Part shown: positions 44,067 to 56,012 of the stretch, one piece after another
Numbering within the stretch: position 1 is the first letter of the stretch
How the letters are laid out: every line of letters starts with the position of its first letter
DNA from: Pezizomycotina sp. ARF18
Taxonomy: Eukaryota; Ascomycota
DNA length: 56,537 bases
Assembly (NCBI GenBank): GCA_002224055.1
Contig: AZLU01000257.1
Location: 1-56,537, forward strand
Direction of reading: 5' to 3'
Made by a program: the position numbers and the translations under genes
Notes under the pieces: generated by a model
Told to the model about the DNA's origin: nothing
The model's database searches: none
The model's input: only the letters and a program-made list of their open reading frames with translations

Positions 44067-44939
44067 TTAAATAGAAAGAGTCAGCTCTGATTCCATAGCT
44101 TTTAGATCTCCGAAGGATTCCAGAATTATGGTACGATGTCTCCAATAATACCAGTCGTCCTTATATGCTTTAGATTCAGCTCTTTTATGCCTAAGTCTAT
44201 GTCCTCTGCACCTTGCCCATATTTCGCTTCTCTGCTCTACGCCCTTTGTCCGCAAGTTGTATATTGTATCAAACAATTGACTAAGATAGTAATAAGTTAC
44301 ACCGAATTTTATACCTAGTTGTTCATAATAAGCTATAGTATTATCCAGCTCATCTGTATGGGGATTATACTCATAATTTACTCTAAGATACATTGTGCGT
44401 TTACGTACAAGATCAGGTCTTAGGATATATGTAGCGTATGCTGTAACAAAGATTAAATCGGCCGTACTAGGCCTTTCACATATAGCCTTAGTAACAAAAG
44501 TATGATTAACACAAACAGAGGTGGAGTCTTTACTAAAACAGAGTCCATCATTATTTTTGTACATACAGTATCTCATTCTCTCAGTAGCCATAAAATAGTT
44601 AGCTAGCTTTGAAACTCCTATGGCAGACTCTGTATAAAATTCCCAAGTATTCATGTGCAGAAAATCGGGCCATACCATCCTACGTGCGTTATGCCCACCT
44701 ATTGCTATATTATATTTAGACATAACATTAAGAATGTAATCAGGATCCTTAAAATTCACTGATAGCATATCTCGAATACTAACTTTATATCTATCAGGGT
44801 TAGTAATGTTATCATTTGCAGTTTTGCATGTTTTCTTTAAACTTAGAACTTCGTATGGTCCTAGGTTACGACATATGGAGTCAACAATAGGGTACGCAGC
44901 AAGTAACTGTATAAAATTAGATGTTTTATGTAATGCCAT
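44067..44939 (-). CDS. F-box paralogue B, second copy
   Basis: Identical to 6,745-7,617. One extra A lies in the T/A palindrome downstream (near 44,037). Confidence 0.75.
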   Translation of the reverse strand: MALHKTSNFIQLLAAYPIVDSICRNLGPYEVLSLKKTCKTANDNITNPDRYKVSIRDMLSVNFKDPDYILNVMSKYNIAIGGHNARRMVWPDFLHMNTWEFYTESAIGVSKLANYFMATERMRYCMYKNNDGLCFSKDSTSVCVNHTFVTKAICERPSTADLIFVTAYATYILRPDLVRKRTMYLRVNYEYNPHTDELDNTIAYYEQLGIKFGVTYYYLSQLFDTIYNLRTKGVEQRSEIWARCRGHRLRHKRAESKAYKDDWYYWRHRTIILESFGDLKAMESELTLSI

Positions 44940-45178
44940 GCTTACTTATCTAGAATACTAAGTTATTACGTACAACTAAACTAGTACCTAAAGATCCTAC
45001 TTTTTAGTAGTAACTTTGACCTAAATACCCAGCGTGACAGACAGACAACAAGGTTGTTATAATACAATAACAAATACTGGGAACCTGGAAAGTTATAATG
45101 TAATAATTTTCTCCACGTTTAAATGTAAGTTCGCAACAGGCGTTGCCACACAACATAGTAAATATTATATATTTAATA

Positions 45179-45775
45179 ATGGCTACTAATATAGCACCCA
45201 GAAGAATTGCAATCAGAATAACGGATGACTGGGATTCATCTGAATCTAACCATTATCCGTATGAGCGGGTGCTAGGTAGAAATATATACAAGAATGAAAG
45301 TTTCTGTGTGGATATGTTTCCTACTGTATATGATAAGATATATGATACTTATTGCTATAAACCTATATACTCTATAGGTAACTTAAGTTCCAGTAAGCAT
45401 ATAGATCTCGCACAAGACAGTTTATATCCAGATATAATATTGCCAGGTAGCATGCACATACTTGGTTCACGTAAAACTAAATTTTATTTAGGCGAAAAGG
45501 TTATATGTATGAAAGACTTTTATAAGTTAGGAGACACTACATTTAATGTCCAATACGATCTAAACGTAGTTTGTTTATTTGTAACTTGCACCGGTAACTA
45601 CACATATAAAAAATTGTGTGATAAAAACAATTCTAAAGGGTACTATTCCGATAATCGCACTAATTCAAAGAAATACTATCGCAATAAATGTACTAGCTCT
45701 ACGTGTTTTAACGACAAGTGTCATAAAGTATATAAGCTAGCTTATATATGCAATAAATTAACATTGTTAGAGTAA
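45179..45775 (+). CDS. Tyr/Cys-rich hypothetical protein, second copy
   Basis: Identical to 7,857-8,453. Confidence 0.65.
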   Translation: MATNIAPRRIAIRITDDWDSSESNHYPYERVLGRNIYKNESFCVDMFPTVYDKIYDTYCYKPIYSIGNLSSSKHIDLAQDSLYPDIILPGSMHILGSRKTKFYLGEKVICMKDFYKLGDTTFNVQYDLNVVCLFVTCTGNYTYKKLCDKNNSKGYYSDNRTNSKKYYRNKCTSSTCFNDKCHKVYKLAYICNKLTLLE

Positions 45776-45896
45776 GATAATTAGTAGCTTAAAGTAGGTA
45801 AACTTTTAAAATTAAAAATTAGTATTGTAAACTTATAAATTAATTCTTTTTTTAATTTTAGTATTATAACTTTATAAGTAATAGGTTTTTCCTGTT

Positions 45897-45966
45897 ATAA
45901 TATTAGCTTAACGGTAAAGCACTCCATTTCAGATGGTGAGATATTTGTTCAATTCAAATGTATTAA
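45897..45966 (+). tRNA. tRNA with anticodon UCA, second copy
   Basis: Identical to 8,575-8,644. Confidence 0.78.
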
Positions 45967-46138
45967 TTAATTTTAATGGCAATCTCTTTAAAATGTTAGT
46001 AATTAAACTAAAAGTATTTACTTTAAAATACTAAGTGACTTTTATAAATTAATAATTAACTAGAATAGTCTTAGTATATTTCTATTAAATTAGCTTTTAA
46101 CTAGAGGTATACTTAAGCGTTAAGATAACGATCGTAAA

Positions 46139-46912
46139 ATGTATATGTTAAATATATTTCAAAAAAAATTGTGCTATGTCAAAATTAAACTTTGTTCTTT
46201 TCTTTCTTATTCGTCAAAGGTAAAACCAACAGCAGTTTACACCAACGTCGATACCCAAAAACTTGAGATTTTACAGAAAAATAAAAGTAAAAGCGGAGTT
46301 TACCGCTGAGTTCACAAAACTAACGGAAAAAGTTATGTTGGAAGCAGCAAAAACTTATCACGTAGATTAAAGAACTACTTTAATATATCCTACTTATTAA
46401 ATGAAACCAAAAATACTAACAGTATGATCTATAAGGCATTACTAAAAAATGGTTATTCTAAATTTATTCTCGAAATCCTTGAATACTGTTATACTAAGGA
46501 CCTAATAAAACGTGAACAGTACTACTTAGATTTATTAAACCCAGAGTACAATACTTTAAAGTGAGCAGGTTCGACTCTAGGTCTTAAGCACATAAGAAAG
46601 ACTAAAATAAAAGAAAAGAAGATTTTAGAAAATGTCCCAACCAAAAGAAATGCTGAAAAAAGGAAAGATTTAAATTCTTCTTGTGAAAAGGTAACAAAGC
46701 AAGGGAAACTTTGGCTAAGTAAAGGCAAAAAGTCCTACACACCAATAGAAGTAATTAATGTTATTAGCAAGTTAGTAACTAAATATGATTCTATTAGTGC
46801 AGCCGCTTTAGCTCTTGGAATAAGAAGAAATATAATTTCCACTTTTTTTAGTAATAACCAAAAGAGTCCATACAAAGGCAGATATATTTTTAAGAGAATA
46901 CAAACTACTTAA
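46139..46912 (+). CDS. GIY-YIG endonuclease with in-frame TGA, second copy
   Basis: Identical to 8,817-9,590, including both TGA codons, so the TGAs are not random read errors at a contig end. Confidence 0.82.
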
Positions 46913-47029
46913 TTATTTTCATTACGTAATCTTTAAAGTAAACTTAGAACAAAGAGTAAACTGTTGTTTTATAAGTTCCATGCTCCAAGGTACTCGAATT
47001 GCCCCAAGTCGTCTATAGTTAAATTTTAA

Positions 47030-47102
47030 AAGGACTTTGTCTAGGTAAAGCAGTTATTTCATTATGAGGAAAATTTGCAAAGGTTCGAATCCTTTAGTTC
47101 TT
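47030..47102 (+). tRNA. tRNA-like sequence, second copy
   Basis: Identical to 9,708-9,780. Confidence 0.55.
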
Positions 47103-47137
47103 AATAAGTAGAATAACCAAATTATTCTTATAGTTTA

Positions 47138-48064
47138 CTACATCGTGTAAGGCATGTATTTATATTCCAACGATTCCATAAATAAGGTTAGATGTATAGG
47201 TTTCATTACATTCCTAACCGCTATACCTATGGCTTCAAATACCTTTCTTACATTATAAGGTTTGCCATTATATTGTAACCATCCATTGTTAAATATAGAT
47301 AGTTGTGCGGAATCATCTACAATTCCTGGGTTGCGTACTCTTAAAGTTAGATTGCTAGAACCCGACTCTACTATATCATTACACCACTCCGGTATATATC
47401 TTCTTAGGTATTTTATACTAGAATTAGTTAGTGTGCATATATATCTAGAACCATTACTTAAAACTACCCAGTAAAATAATCTGCAACCAGTTATATTGAC
47501 ACTAGTAATTTCTACATTCTTTTTCAATATCAGCTTCCTATCCACTAGGATATCAATTAAGTGAAAAACCCATCTACCTTGCAAGGTTATCTTCGTGTCA
47601 GAGCCAGTGGCCTTACAGGTTGATTTCTCTAGTCCATAATCTAAAAGGTCTTTAATAATTGCCTGTACAGTAACTAAGTTCGTATTTGGTTTATATATCT
47701 TGGCCCATGCCAGTGCAATATTAGGTTGCATTATACATGCAGCTACAGTAGCTTTGTTGTCTATATTCCATGCACCTATACACCAGGTATTTCTCCATAG
47801 TCTATCTATACACGCCCCCTTAATACCTAAACCATCAGCTACGTCTTGCAGTATTGTAATGTGATTACTACTTAATATAGTAGGTGTTTGGAAGTAATAA
47901 TTAGTAGGTTCTTCCGTTGCATCGCTCTCAAATTCCTTGGTATGCTCTATGCCCGGAAGGTCTGTATATTTATTAGTGGAAGTGTAAGAATTACCAGCAG
48001 GTCGTCCTGAAGCCTTTCTTAGGATTCCTGATTGCTTGCGCTGATGAGGTTCATTCTTATCCAT
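47138..48064 (-). CDS. TBP-like candidate, second copy
   Basis: Identical to 9,816-10,742. Confidence 0.5.
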   Translation of the reverse strand: MDKNEPHQRKQSGILRKASGRPAGNSYTSTNKYTDLPGIEHTKEFESDATEEPTNYYFQTPTILSSNHITILQDVADGLGIKGACIDRLWRNTWCIGAWNIDNKATVAACIMQPNIALAWAKIYKPNTNLVTVQAIIKDLLDYGLEKSTCKATGSDTKITLQGRWVFHLIDILVDRKLILKKNVEITSVNITGCRLFYWVVLSNGSRYICTLTNSSIKYLRRYIPEWCNDIVESGSSNLTLRVRNPGIVDDSAQLSIFNNGWLQYNGKPYNVRKVFEAIGIAVRNVMKPIHLTLFMESLEYKYMPYTM

Positions 48065-48133
48065 GGTTTATTTACTTTAGGTGTTAACTTTGGCAACTTC
48101 AGTTGCCAAATAATAGCTTTTATAATTGCAATT

Positions 48134-49248
48134 ATGAATAACACGCCGGGAATAACGGAGTTAGAAAAGGCCCTAGCCTCCATGACTAGCTCACTAAATA
48201 GTCCACATGACTCACAACCTCCACAAGATTTACTGCCCCACAAAGTCCACTATCGACACAAGGCAATAGTATCCCGCAAGATAGTCAATCGTTTAATTAT
48301 AGGTACGAGGAACCTTTCATACCCCCAAATAATAAACCTATACTAACAACCAAGGATAGACTGAATACTAGACAGAACTCCAGTACGGACTTGCTATATA
48401 ATCTTTGCGCGATATCTACATCAACGAATGCCAAACTGGATCAGCTTAATACTAATATGTTTTATATGATTAAGGAGCAACAGAAAACAATTAAGCAACA
48501 GGAAGATGTGATAAATTTACTGAATAAAACAGTAGGTTACTTATCTATTCTAGCAAGTAGTAGTGCTGCACCGGTACAAATTCCTGACGGTGTAAAAGTC
48601 AACAGCAAAAAGTCAGGGGATAGCATAAAGTCATATGGGATGAATACTACATATGATGTTGTAACAGAGTTTATAATAAAACTAGTCAATTTAGTTGACA
48701 TTCAGCTTCAAAGTAAAGGTCGTAGATATAGAAGTACTAGGAGTATATCACACCAGATAGTTAATCAGGCAGTTAATATAGTATGCAAAGCTAAATTTAA
48801 ATTTCATGAATATAGGGACATTATAAGTATGCCTAAACTTAGCGATCCCTCTATGGTATACCTTGCAAGTAGAATAGGAGCAAAAGACGACATTAATCCT
48901 ATTATAAGTGAAGAATCTTTTAGGCAATTGTGCGAAGACAGTAGGTGTAAATATTTTATTAGTATTATAAGAAACGTAATTGATAGACTAAACTTAGTGA
49001 AGATATTAATACCCTACTATGAAGCCGATATCTTGTCTGCTATTACTTTTCCATACTTTGATGCAAGTGGAAGTATTATATGTGACTTATCGAAAATAGG
49101 AGATAGACCCGAAACACCACAAGAAAGAATTGCTATGTCTTGTAGCTTAGAGGTTAAAAAGAAGTTTGTAGCCTTTGTAGCTGAAGGCGTATCAGTAGAT
49201 AACGCATTTAAGGCAATTAAAGAAATGCGTGAAAAACTTGAAAACTAA
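48134..49248 (+). CDS. Coiled-coil protein, second copy, same frame break
   Basis: Identical to 10,812-11,926, including the frame change near 48,236. Confidence 0.6.
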
Positions 49249-49400
49249 AATTTAATATTCAAAGTATTAATTTAAAGAAAGGGCTAATCTACATTTTAAA
49301 AAAGGATAGTTTATATTTTAAAAAATGGTATTTTAAAAATCAGTACAAACCTTAAAGACTTTAGGTTAAACGTCGTTCTAATGTTACTGCATGGTAATAA

Positions 49401-51185
49401 CTACTTAGGTGTAAATTCTTCTTTAAGTAACTCAAATGTAACGGAGGGCTCGTTATGGGAATCAAGTACCCATTCTGAAAGATCAAATGGTTTATATGTT
49501 AGCCTATCCTTATTTATTGCATCAAGGTATTTTCGAGTATTATACACCGTCTTATGTTTAATGTCTTCCTGGATAGCTTCTAAATCATTTCTATATTCTT
49601 CATCCTCGTATACCTCCGGGTATATACGCGATTGTACTATGCTTGAAATACATGATAGTTGGTGTATATCATCCTGTGTAAGTTTATATTGTTGTCGAGG
49701 AGTTGAAAACGTTTCTGTAAGGAGACTTTGAGTTAGTCCTTTCGCGTGACCTCCAGAACTCTTTGACTTTGTTAAACTTAAACCACCTAAGTCTTTCAGC
49801 GTTAAATTTTTCGATTTTTCGTTCTGTCTTTTCAAAGCAATTCCCAATGCCGATCCTCCTTCGTCGCTATCTTCACTATCTGTTTCAGGAATACTCGGTT
49901 TATTATAAGACTTTTCGTTGGTACTTAATGCAGACTTTGATATAGTAGTTGGACTAACTTCACCTTCACTACTATCAGAATCTTCGAATTTAATTGGTAC
50001 GCTACGCTTAGATTGTGTATTGCTTAACGAAGATGCCGCTGGACGATTTGTAGTTGATAAGGATGTTGGTGTAAGGGTCTTATCCTTAGTACTATTGTCA
50101 TTTTTGCTACTTTCAGGCTCATCATCGCTGTCAAAAGTAAGTGGCTTAAACGTCTTTGGGGCTGGTTTTTTCTGCTGCTTGCTTGCTAAGTTTTTGGCAG
50201 TAGGGGTAACAGTCTTTAAAGATGAACCTGCCTTACTTACCTGACTTACAACTGAATTGCCTACGGTAGTCGAGTTAATAATTGTAGACGATATTACCTT
50301 ACATCTATGGGACAAATCATTTAGGGCCTTAACGGCATCGTCCAGGGAGTCTCCCTTAAGAGCTTCCATTAACATATCGGCTACGTCTCCTAACGAATTA
50401 AGCTGCTTGTGGAAGTTATCAATAATAGTGGCCTGCGTATTGACCCGGGTCTCTAATTCCTTCTTGGATGCCATGGCGTGCTCTAGGGCAACGCAGTTGT
50501 TTAATATGCCTGCCAAACTGCGTGAAAACGAGGGTGCATTTAAGTGACAGTCAACACTAGAAAAATCTGTAAATCGTCTAGATAAAGCTGCTGGATGGAT
50601 TGCGGTATGCTTTGATAGCTTTATAGTGCTTGATTTAAACCATGAGCACAAATCACTTGCCATCTTCTGTCCTGACTCACCCAGGGCATATATATTTACG
50701 GTACGTTTACCCATCTTTTCAGATTCCCTTAAAAGTTTAATTAGTAAGCAACACTGATTTGCACTTTCTCTAAATGCCCCAATGGTTCCAGAACGCTCGA
50801 ATACTGCCCCGTTGACTAATAGTACCCCATTATCTACTAAGGACCAACCATCTTTTAAAGTTCTTATACATTTATCTTTTTCCACACCAGCATTAATAAA
50901 TAAGTCATTAGATAAGATTTCTACGGTAGGAGGTACGGATTTACCTTTCATTTTTAGTTTACACAAATTCTCATCGTATGACATAGCTGCCGCAATGGGT
51001 GAATATATATCATTAGGGTATGGACTCTGAGCTATAATTATACAGTTTAATGGAATAGCCCTATGCCACCTAATTACATAGTTAAGAAATGGTTTTGCGT
51101 AAGCTTTGTGTATATACTTATCTATTTTTAGCTCGTTGAGTAGCCAAAAACAAGCCTCCATTACAGTATACGATGAAAGATCCAT
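49401..51185 (-). CDS. Dead UDG-fold protein, second copy
   Basis: Identical to 12,079-13,863. Confidence 0.82.
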   Translation of the reverse strand: MDLSSYTVMEACFWLLNELKIDKYIHKAYAKPFLNYVIRWHRAIPLNCIIIAQSPYPNDIYSPIAAAMSYDENLCKLKMKGKSVPPTVEILSNDLFINAGVEKDKCIRTLKDGWSLVDNGVLLVNGAVFERSGTIGAFRESANQCCLLIKLLRESEKMGKRTVNIYALGESGQKMASDLCSWFKSSTIKLSKHTAIHPAALSRRFTDFSSVDCHLNAPSFSRSLAGILNNCVALEHAMASKKELETRVNTQATIIDNFHKQLNSLGDVADMLMEALKGDSLDDAVKALNDLSHRCKVISSTIINSTTVGNSVVSQVSKAGSSLKTVTPTAKNLASKQQKKPAPKTFKPLTFDSDDEPESSKNDNSTKDKTLTPTSLSTTNRPAASSLSNTQSKRSVPIKFEDSDSSEGEVSPTTISKSALSTNEKSYNKPSIPETDSEDSDEGGSALGIALKRQNEKSKNLTLKDLGGLSLTKSKSSGGHAKGLTQSLLTETFSTPRQQYKLTQDDIHQLSCISSIVQSRIYPEVYEDEEYRNDLEAIQEDIKHKTVYNTRKYLDAINKDRLTYKPFDLSEWVLDSHNEPSVTFELLKEEFTPK

Positions 51186-51239
51186 GGTTACGCTTGCTGT
51201 ACTAAACTAAAGATATAGTACCTCGACGTAGTCGCACTA

Positions 51240-52189
51240 CTATGGAGTAGCGTCATTCATTTCTTCACCTAAGCTATTCAAAAACTTGCCCGAAAACAGT
51301 ACTTCTGGTTCTGCCCTAGATGCAGTTTCAGATTTAAATATAGAAGTTACAGTATTAAAAAGAATTTGGCAATCGTAACATCTTCCAGAGCTGTGTCTAG
51401 ACCCTCTTATTGAATTAACGTAGTAATTTAGTTTACCTCCATAGTCCTTAGGTATTTTATCTATACTTTTGTCTAAAATTGTTATAGGCCCGTTACCTAC
51501 TGCCCTGGTCTCAAAAGATCCTGGGCAACTAAATACTGGACACATATACGTTAATGGGGAGTTACTGTCATTGGAAATTATAAATCTATTTTTAGTACAT
51601 GAAATGGAACACACTGCACCTGACACATAAATTATGTCTCTGTATACACCTATCGAATTATCGTGGCAAAATAAAATAGTGTCATTAGGTGTATACCATA
51701 CTTTAAAATGTTCAATCAGGTTTTTCCTACTGGATATATCAGAAAGTGACTCATGCCCGCCGTCGGATCTTATCTTTAACTCAAAGCTACTAGGTTTTTG
51801 TCCAGGCTCAGTAGGTAGTATACATACTACTGTGGCATTGAATTTTCCATACTTATTAGCTATAGCATCCGCAGTAATTTCTAAAAATCTATAGCCATAT
51901 TCCAACAGTAGTATGAAGTACTGATATTTATTCTTACCTTTAATTGAAGAAAGATCTAGAATAAGGTTTTTGATAGAGTCATCCAAGGCATTTTTTCATG
52001 ACTTTTGCCACTCTCTTCGTCACTTGTCATGATTTCGTGTTGTATGTTTGACTCCATAGGTATATCTTCTAAGGTTAAAAGCCTATTTAAGCTGTCGATA
52101 TACGCAGGGGATGTAAATGAGTTCGTATTTATTTTATGTCCACAAGCAGTATATATATGAACTAAATCCAGCAAGTTGCTATCTTCCAT
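51240..52189 (-). CDS. Hypothetical protein with two Cys pairs, second copy, frame-broken
   Basis: Copy of 13,918-14,868 with one C missing near 51,984, which splits it into 51,240-51,986 and 51,956-52,189. I read this as end-of-contig error, since the first copy is intact. Confidence 0.85.
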
Positions 52190-52294
52190 TTTGATGGGAT
52201 TTATACTAATTCGCTATTATTTCGCCAGAGCCAAACTATAGTTATATTATAGTATACTGCGACAGACTGTCGCTGGACCTTACCTCATATAAAT

Positions 52295-54888
52295 ATGGAT
52301 ACAGAAAATAGTCATAGATTGCTTACCAATGAAGAAATAGCAGAGGAGGATGAAGTACTAAATATAATTCCTGAGCAGGGCAGTGTCAAAATAGGCTTAC
52401 AACTGAATGTTAACAAGGAAGACTTGTACTCTAATAACATCAACCTTAGAGATCGTTTGACTCTAAGAATATGTAATAGTACGTATGGTAAGTTTGGAGG
52501 TAGTGAGTACAAAGGATCTAAACCTCCAGAGTTTGATGGCTGCTTTACTAAGGGTTGTATATCCCCCTTAAGAAGATTTACTAATATAGTAGGTCACTTT
52601 GATAGCTTTACAGAGGCAAAGGAAACTTATTATCGTACAATATCTCTATACCCAGAAATCTTAAGTTCCATAGAAGACTTAGCTAACTCCATAAGCACGG
52701 AATTAGAAAGCTCGATGGTAAAAGGAAGGTTATGGTGCCTAGAAAACTGTGACATGTTGCAAGCCATAGCCCCAGGAAAATGGGTATATAAACGCAAGGT
52801 CTTAAGCAGTAAATTTCTATTGCCTTAGATGTTATATCCATTTCTTTCCCTTTACCGTTAAGTGCCCACACCCAGCACGCATTTTATGAAAGCCAAAAGG
52901 CTAAAAATGTAATGAATGCCTATCAAATATTTAAGCAACCTGAGGAAACTACCGCAGTCACAGGAATACTTGGAACACTTCAGAATAACCAGATAATAGA
53001 TCTTGCGCAGGAGCTACCAGGTCAAAACATAAATACGCAGGCTAGAGAAAAGGATGTAGATGCGTACCCCGGTTTTCTGTGCAACGGTCATACAGCGCAT
53101 TCCATAGAGGCAGGCAGAGTAAGAAGGGTATGTGATAAAGTACATGTTAGAATTCTAACTCGTAATTCACTTGCTAAGTTAGTTGCTGTTTGTAAAATTG
53201 CCAATAGATATAATAACGAAAAAAGGAATGGATAGTCTTTTGCATGGGAAAAATGACGTACTGTAGTACTAAGGCTCTTTTAAAGTTGCGAAATGGATTA
53301 ATGTCGTTTGCCGCAGGCGTCTTCTATGGTGCTACAATACATATAAACTCAGAGTTTCAAACTGCCATAATATCTATTTCTTCAGGAGTGCTAATAAAGA
53401 AAGATCTTAATAAAGTACCTATTACTACTATGTCTTTGTCATCAAGTCAATGGCCTGATGGAGAACTTATTTATAATATACCTTGTAAAGATAAAATAGT
53501 AATAAATAACAATGAAAACTACCTAGGAAAGATGGCTGACAGATTCCTAAAGTGGAATTTGTCTACATTTTTCGAACTTGGTCCGTATATATCAACTGAT
53601 GATCCCCAAGAACTACAATATCTTCTGTTCAGTCTATCCAAGGTATTACTCCTCCCTTTGGTGCAGGTACATCTTCTATAGCACCAGTTCATATATCTAA
53701 GCCATTAGTAACTACTCGACTAGCTGAGAAGATTATAAATAGTGCAGAAGGATTTTCGGATATGATGCCAGGCGAAGATTGTGTAATAATGTTTGCTCCC
53801 TTTAATGAGACTTATGAAGATTCAGTCATGATAAATGCGGACAGTATTAAGAGAGGATTATTTTTTGCAGAGGCATATTCGGCTCATGTTATAAACAGTA
53901 GCGAAAAGGTACCTGAAGTAGGTAAACATGTACACATAAAGACTCACAAATGGTGGAAAGTCTACTCCAACCGCCAGAAGGAACCGCCAAAGGAAACTAT
54001 AAATTTAAACGGCAAAATATATAGTAATCCTATCTTGGCCGGAGGTGATGGTACAGGTAAAATAGTATCGGTATCTATTACTCAAACGGGAGATAAGTCA
54101 GTAAAGGCTATAAGATTTACTGAGCCCGTTACCGGTGATAAATTTGCTACTTATCACGGCCAAAAGTTTGTGTGCAAAAAATTCCTGCAGTAGATATGCC
54201 ATGGGGACTGGATGACCAAGGAAATACAATAGTACCCGATCTCATAATGCCTTTAGCTTCTATAACTAACAGACTTACTAATGGTCAGTACTTAGAAATA
54301 GTCTCCGGAGTTGATGCTGCTAGAAGTGGTAAACGAATAGTAGTAAGCTTATCAGAATTTCATAACAAGCATGCCGAGACAGATTTATATGACGGTATTA
54401 CGGGTCAAATACTACGACGGGTGGCTAGTGATAGTGAAAGAAAAGTCAAAGAGGGTATGGCCACTAGCAACGGAAAAGACACCGAAGAAGATATAACCGA
54501 ATATGTCAAAGCGTCATATGGCATAGGTAGAGTTTGGTCTATGTCTCAATTAAGTTGGGACAAGCAGCATTATACTCATAGTACGGCAAGTAAGTACACT
54601 ATTAGCACCAGTGTAGGAAGGACTGCCGGTGGAGGTATAAGATTTGGAGAGATGGAAGGACATGCAGTTGATGCCTCGGGACTTATTGAACCTTATAATG
54701 AGCTAAAGTCAAGAATGGATTTAATATATATAGACATATGTACTACGTGCAAACAGTCAGCGTTGTTTTGTATGTGTAAGGCAGAAGCGAGTTATGTAAA
54801 ATGTTCTATTCCTCATGCCAAGTTAGTATTTGACAACACCAACCTGCTGCTGAACGGCTACGTTACTAAATACAAGGTAGGATTTTAG
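52295..54888 (+). CDS. RPB2-like subunit, second copy, frame-broken
   Basis: Copy of 14,974-17,571 with single missing bases in homopolymers near 52,811, 53,222, 53,605 and 54,178, giving five fragments. The first copy is intact. Confidence 0.9.
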
Positions 54889-55093
54889 AAATAATAATAG
54901 TTAGATTTTAAAATTGGTCTTTTAAAAAGTGGTTTTGCTTTATATTTTAGTTTATAGATAGTGCTTAATTTACTTAAGAACTAAGTTATATTGATATGTT
55001 ATAAATAAATGTCTAAAACATAAACTTTTGTATTATTTATATAGCAACCCCAGTTGCATTTACTATATGTTGTTGCTATTATAGTTGGAAAAT

Positions 55094-55636
55094 ATGCATA
55101 CTATAAACTATGCTAAACTTGCCATGCAATTTAAATTTAACAGCATTGAAAGAGCCTTAGCGTATATTACTAATGCTAGATTTTTGAGAAATGTTGTTAA
55201 CTCAAAAGTATACGCTACTAAATTTGTTCCCATTTTAGCTGTTAAAGTAAAATCTACAGGAAAGATAGGAAATAAACGTATAACTGCTAATCTTATGGAG
55301 GCTAGTAGGACTAGAATTTTGTCCAATGGCCTAACAGCATTTCACAAAGGTTTATATATTATTATTCTTGGCCTTGTAGCTAAGTACTTCTCACTCAAGT
55401 CTTTTGAAGGATTCTCTACTTCAAATGTACTTACTTGGATTTTATTCGTATTATTCGTTACCTTTGTAGTACTTGTTTTTAATGGCACTCTTCTTAGGAG
55501 TTCACATTCGCCCTATTTGGTAATATTATACGACATAAAGAAAAAGTTTATTATGTTCTCTTTTCTTATGATCTTTACCACTTTATTAGGTTATTATGTA
55601 ACCTCAAAGTTTGCAGTGAACTATACTATAAGATAA
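55094..55636 (+). CDS. Three-helix membrane protein, second copy
   Basis: Same protein as at 17,779-18,321. Confidence 0.75.
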   Translation: MHTINYAKLAMQFKFNSIERALAYITNARFLRNVVNSKVYATKFVPILAVKVKSTGKIGNKRITANLMEASRTRILSNGLTAFHKGLYIIILGLVAKYFSLKSFEGFSTSNVLTWILFVLFVTFVVLVFNGTLLRSSHSPYLVILYDIKKKFIMFSFLMIFTTLLGYYVTSKFAVNYTIR

Positions 55637-55938
55637 GTTATATTAGGTATACATTTTAAAAAAATGGAAGGATTAGTTAAAAATATAGAAGGATTAGTTA
55701 AAAGGATAAAGTCACTTTCTTTAGGAGATGAAGCATGTAAGTACGATATTGTAGTACCAACTGGAAACCAGCAATTGATTTTAACCAAATCAACAGGGAG
55801 GTCCATAACATTAGAACAATCTACCGGCTCTGATAGTTTATGGTAATCCTGTTTATGCCTCTTTTTTCCTATCGTGTATTTGTAGTAAGAATTGGTTTTC
55901 TTGTTACTAAAGTTATTTAATCCTTTATGCCTAGGCAT
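55621..55938 (-). CDS. Small basic protein, second copy, altered 3' end
   Basis: Copy of 18,381-18,626 with a shorter A run, which extends the frame to 105 residues. Probably error. Confidence 0.4.
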   Translation of the reverse strand: MPRHKGLNNFSNKKTNSYYKYTIGKKRHKQDYHKLSEPVDCSNVMDLPVDLVKINCWFPVGTTISYLHASSPKESDFILLTNPSIFLTNPSIFLKCIPNITYLIV

Positions 55939-56012
55939 ATTGTATTTAGACTTAAGCTATCTACTTACGTGCTTTTAACGCAACATATGTTGCACAACTA
56001 ACCTTAATAATC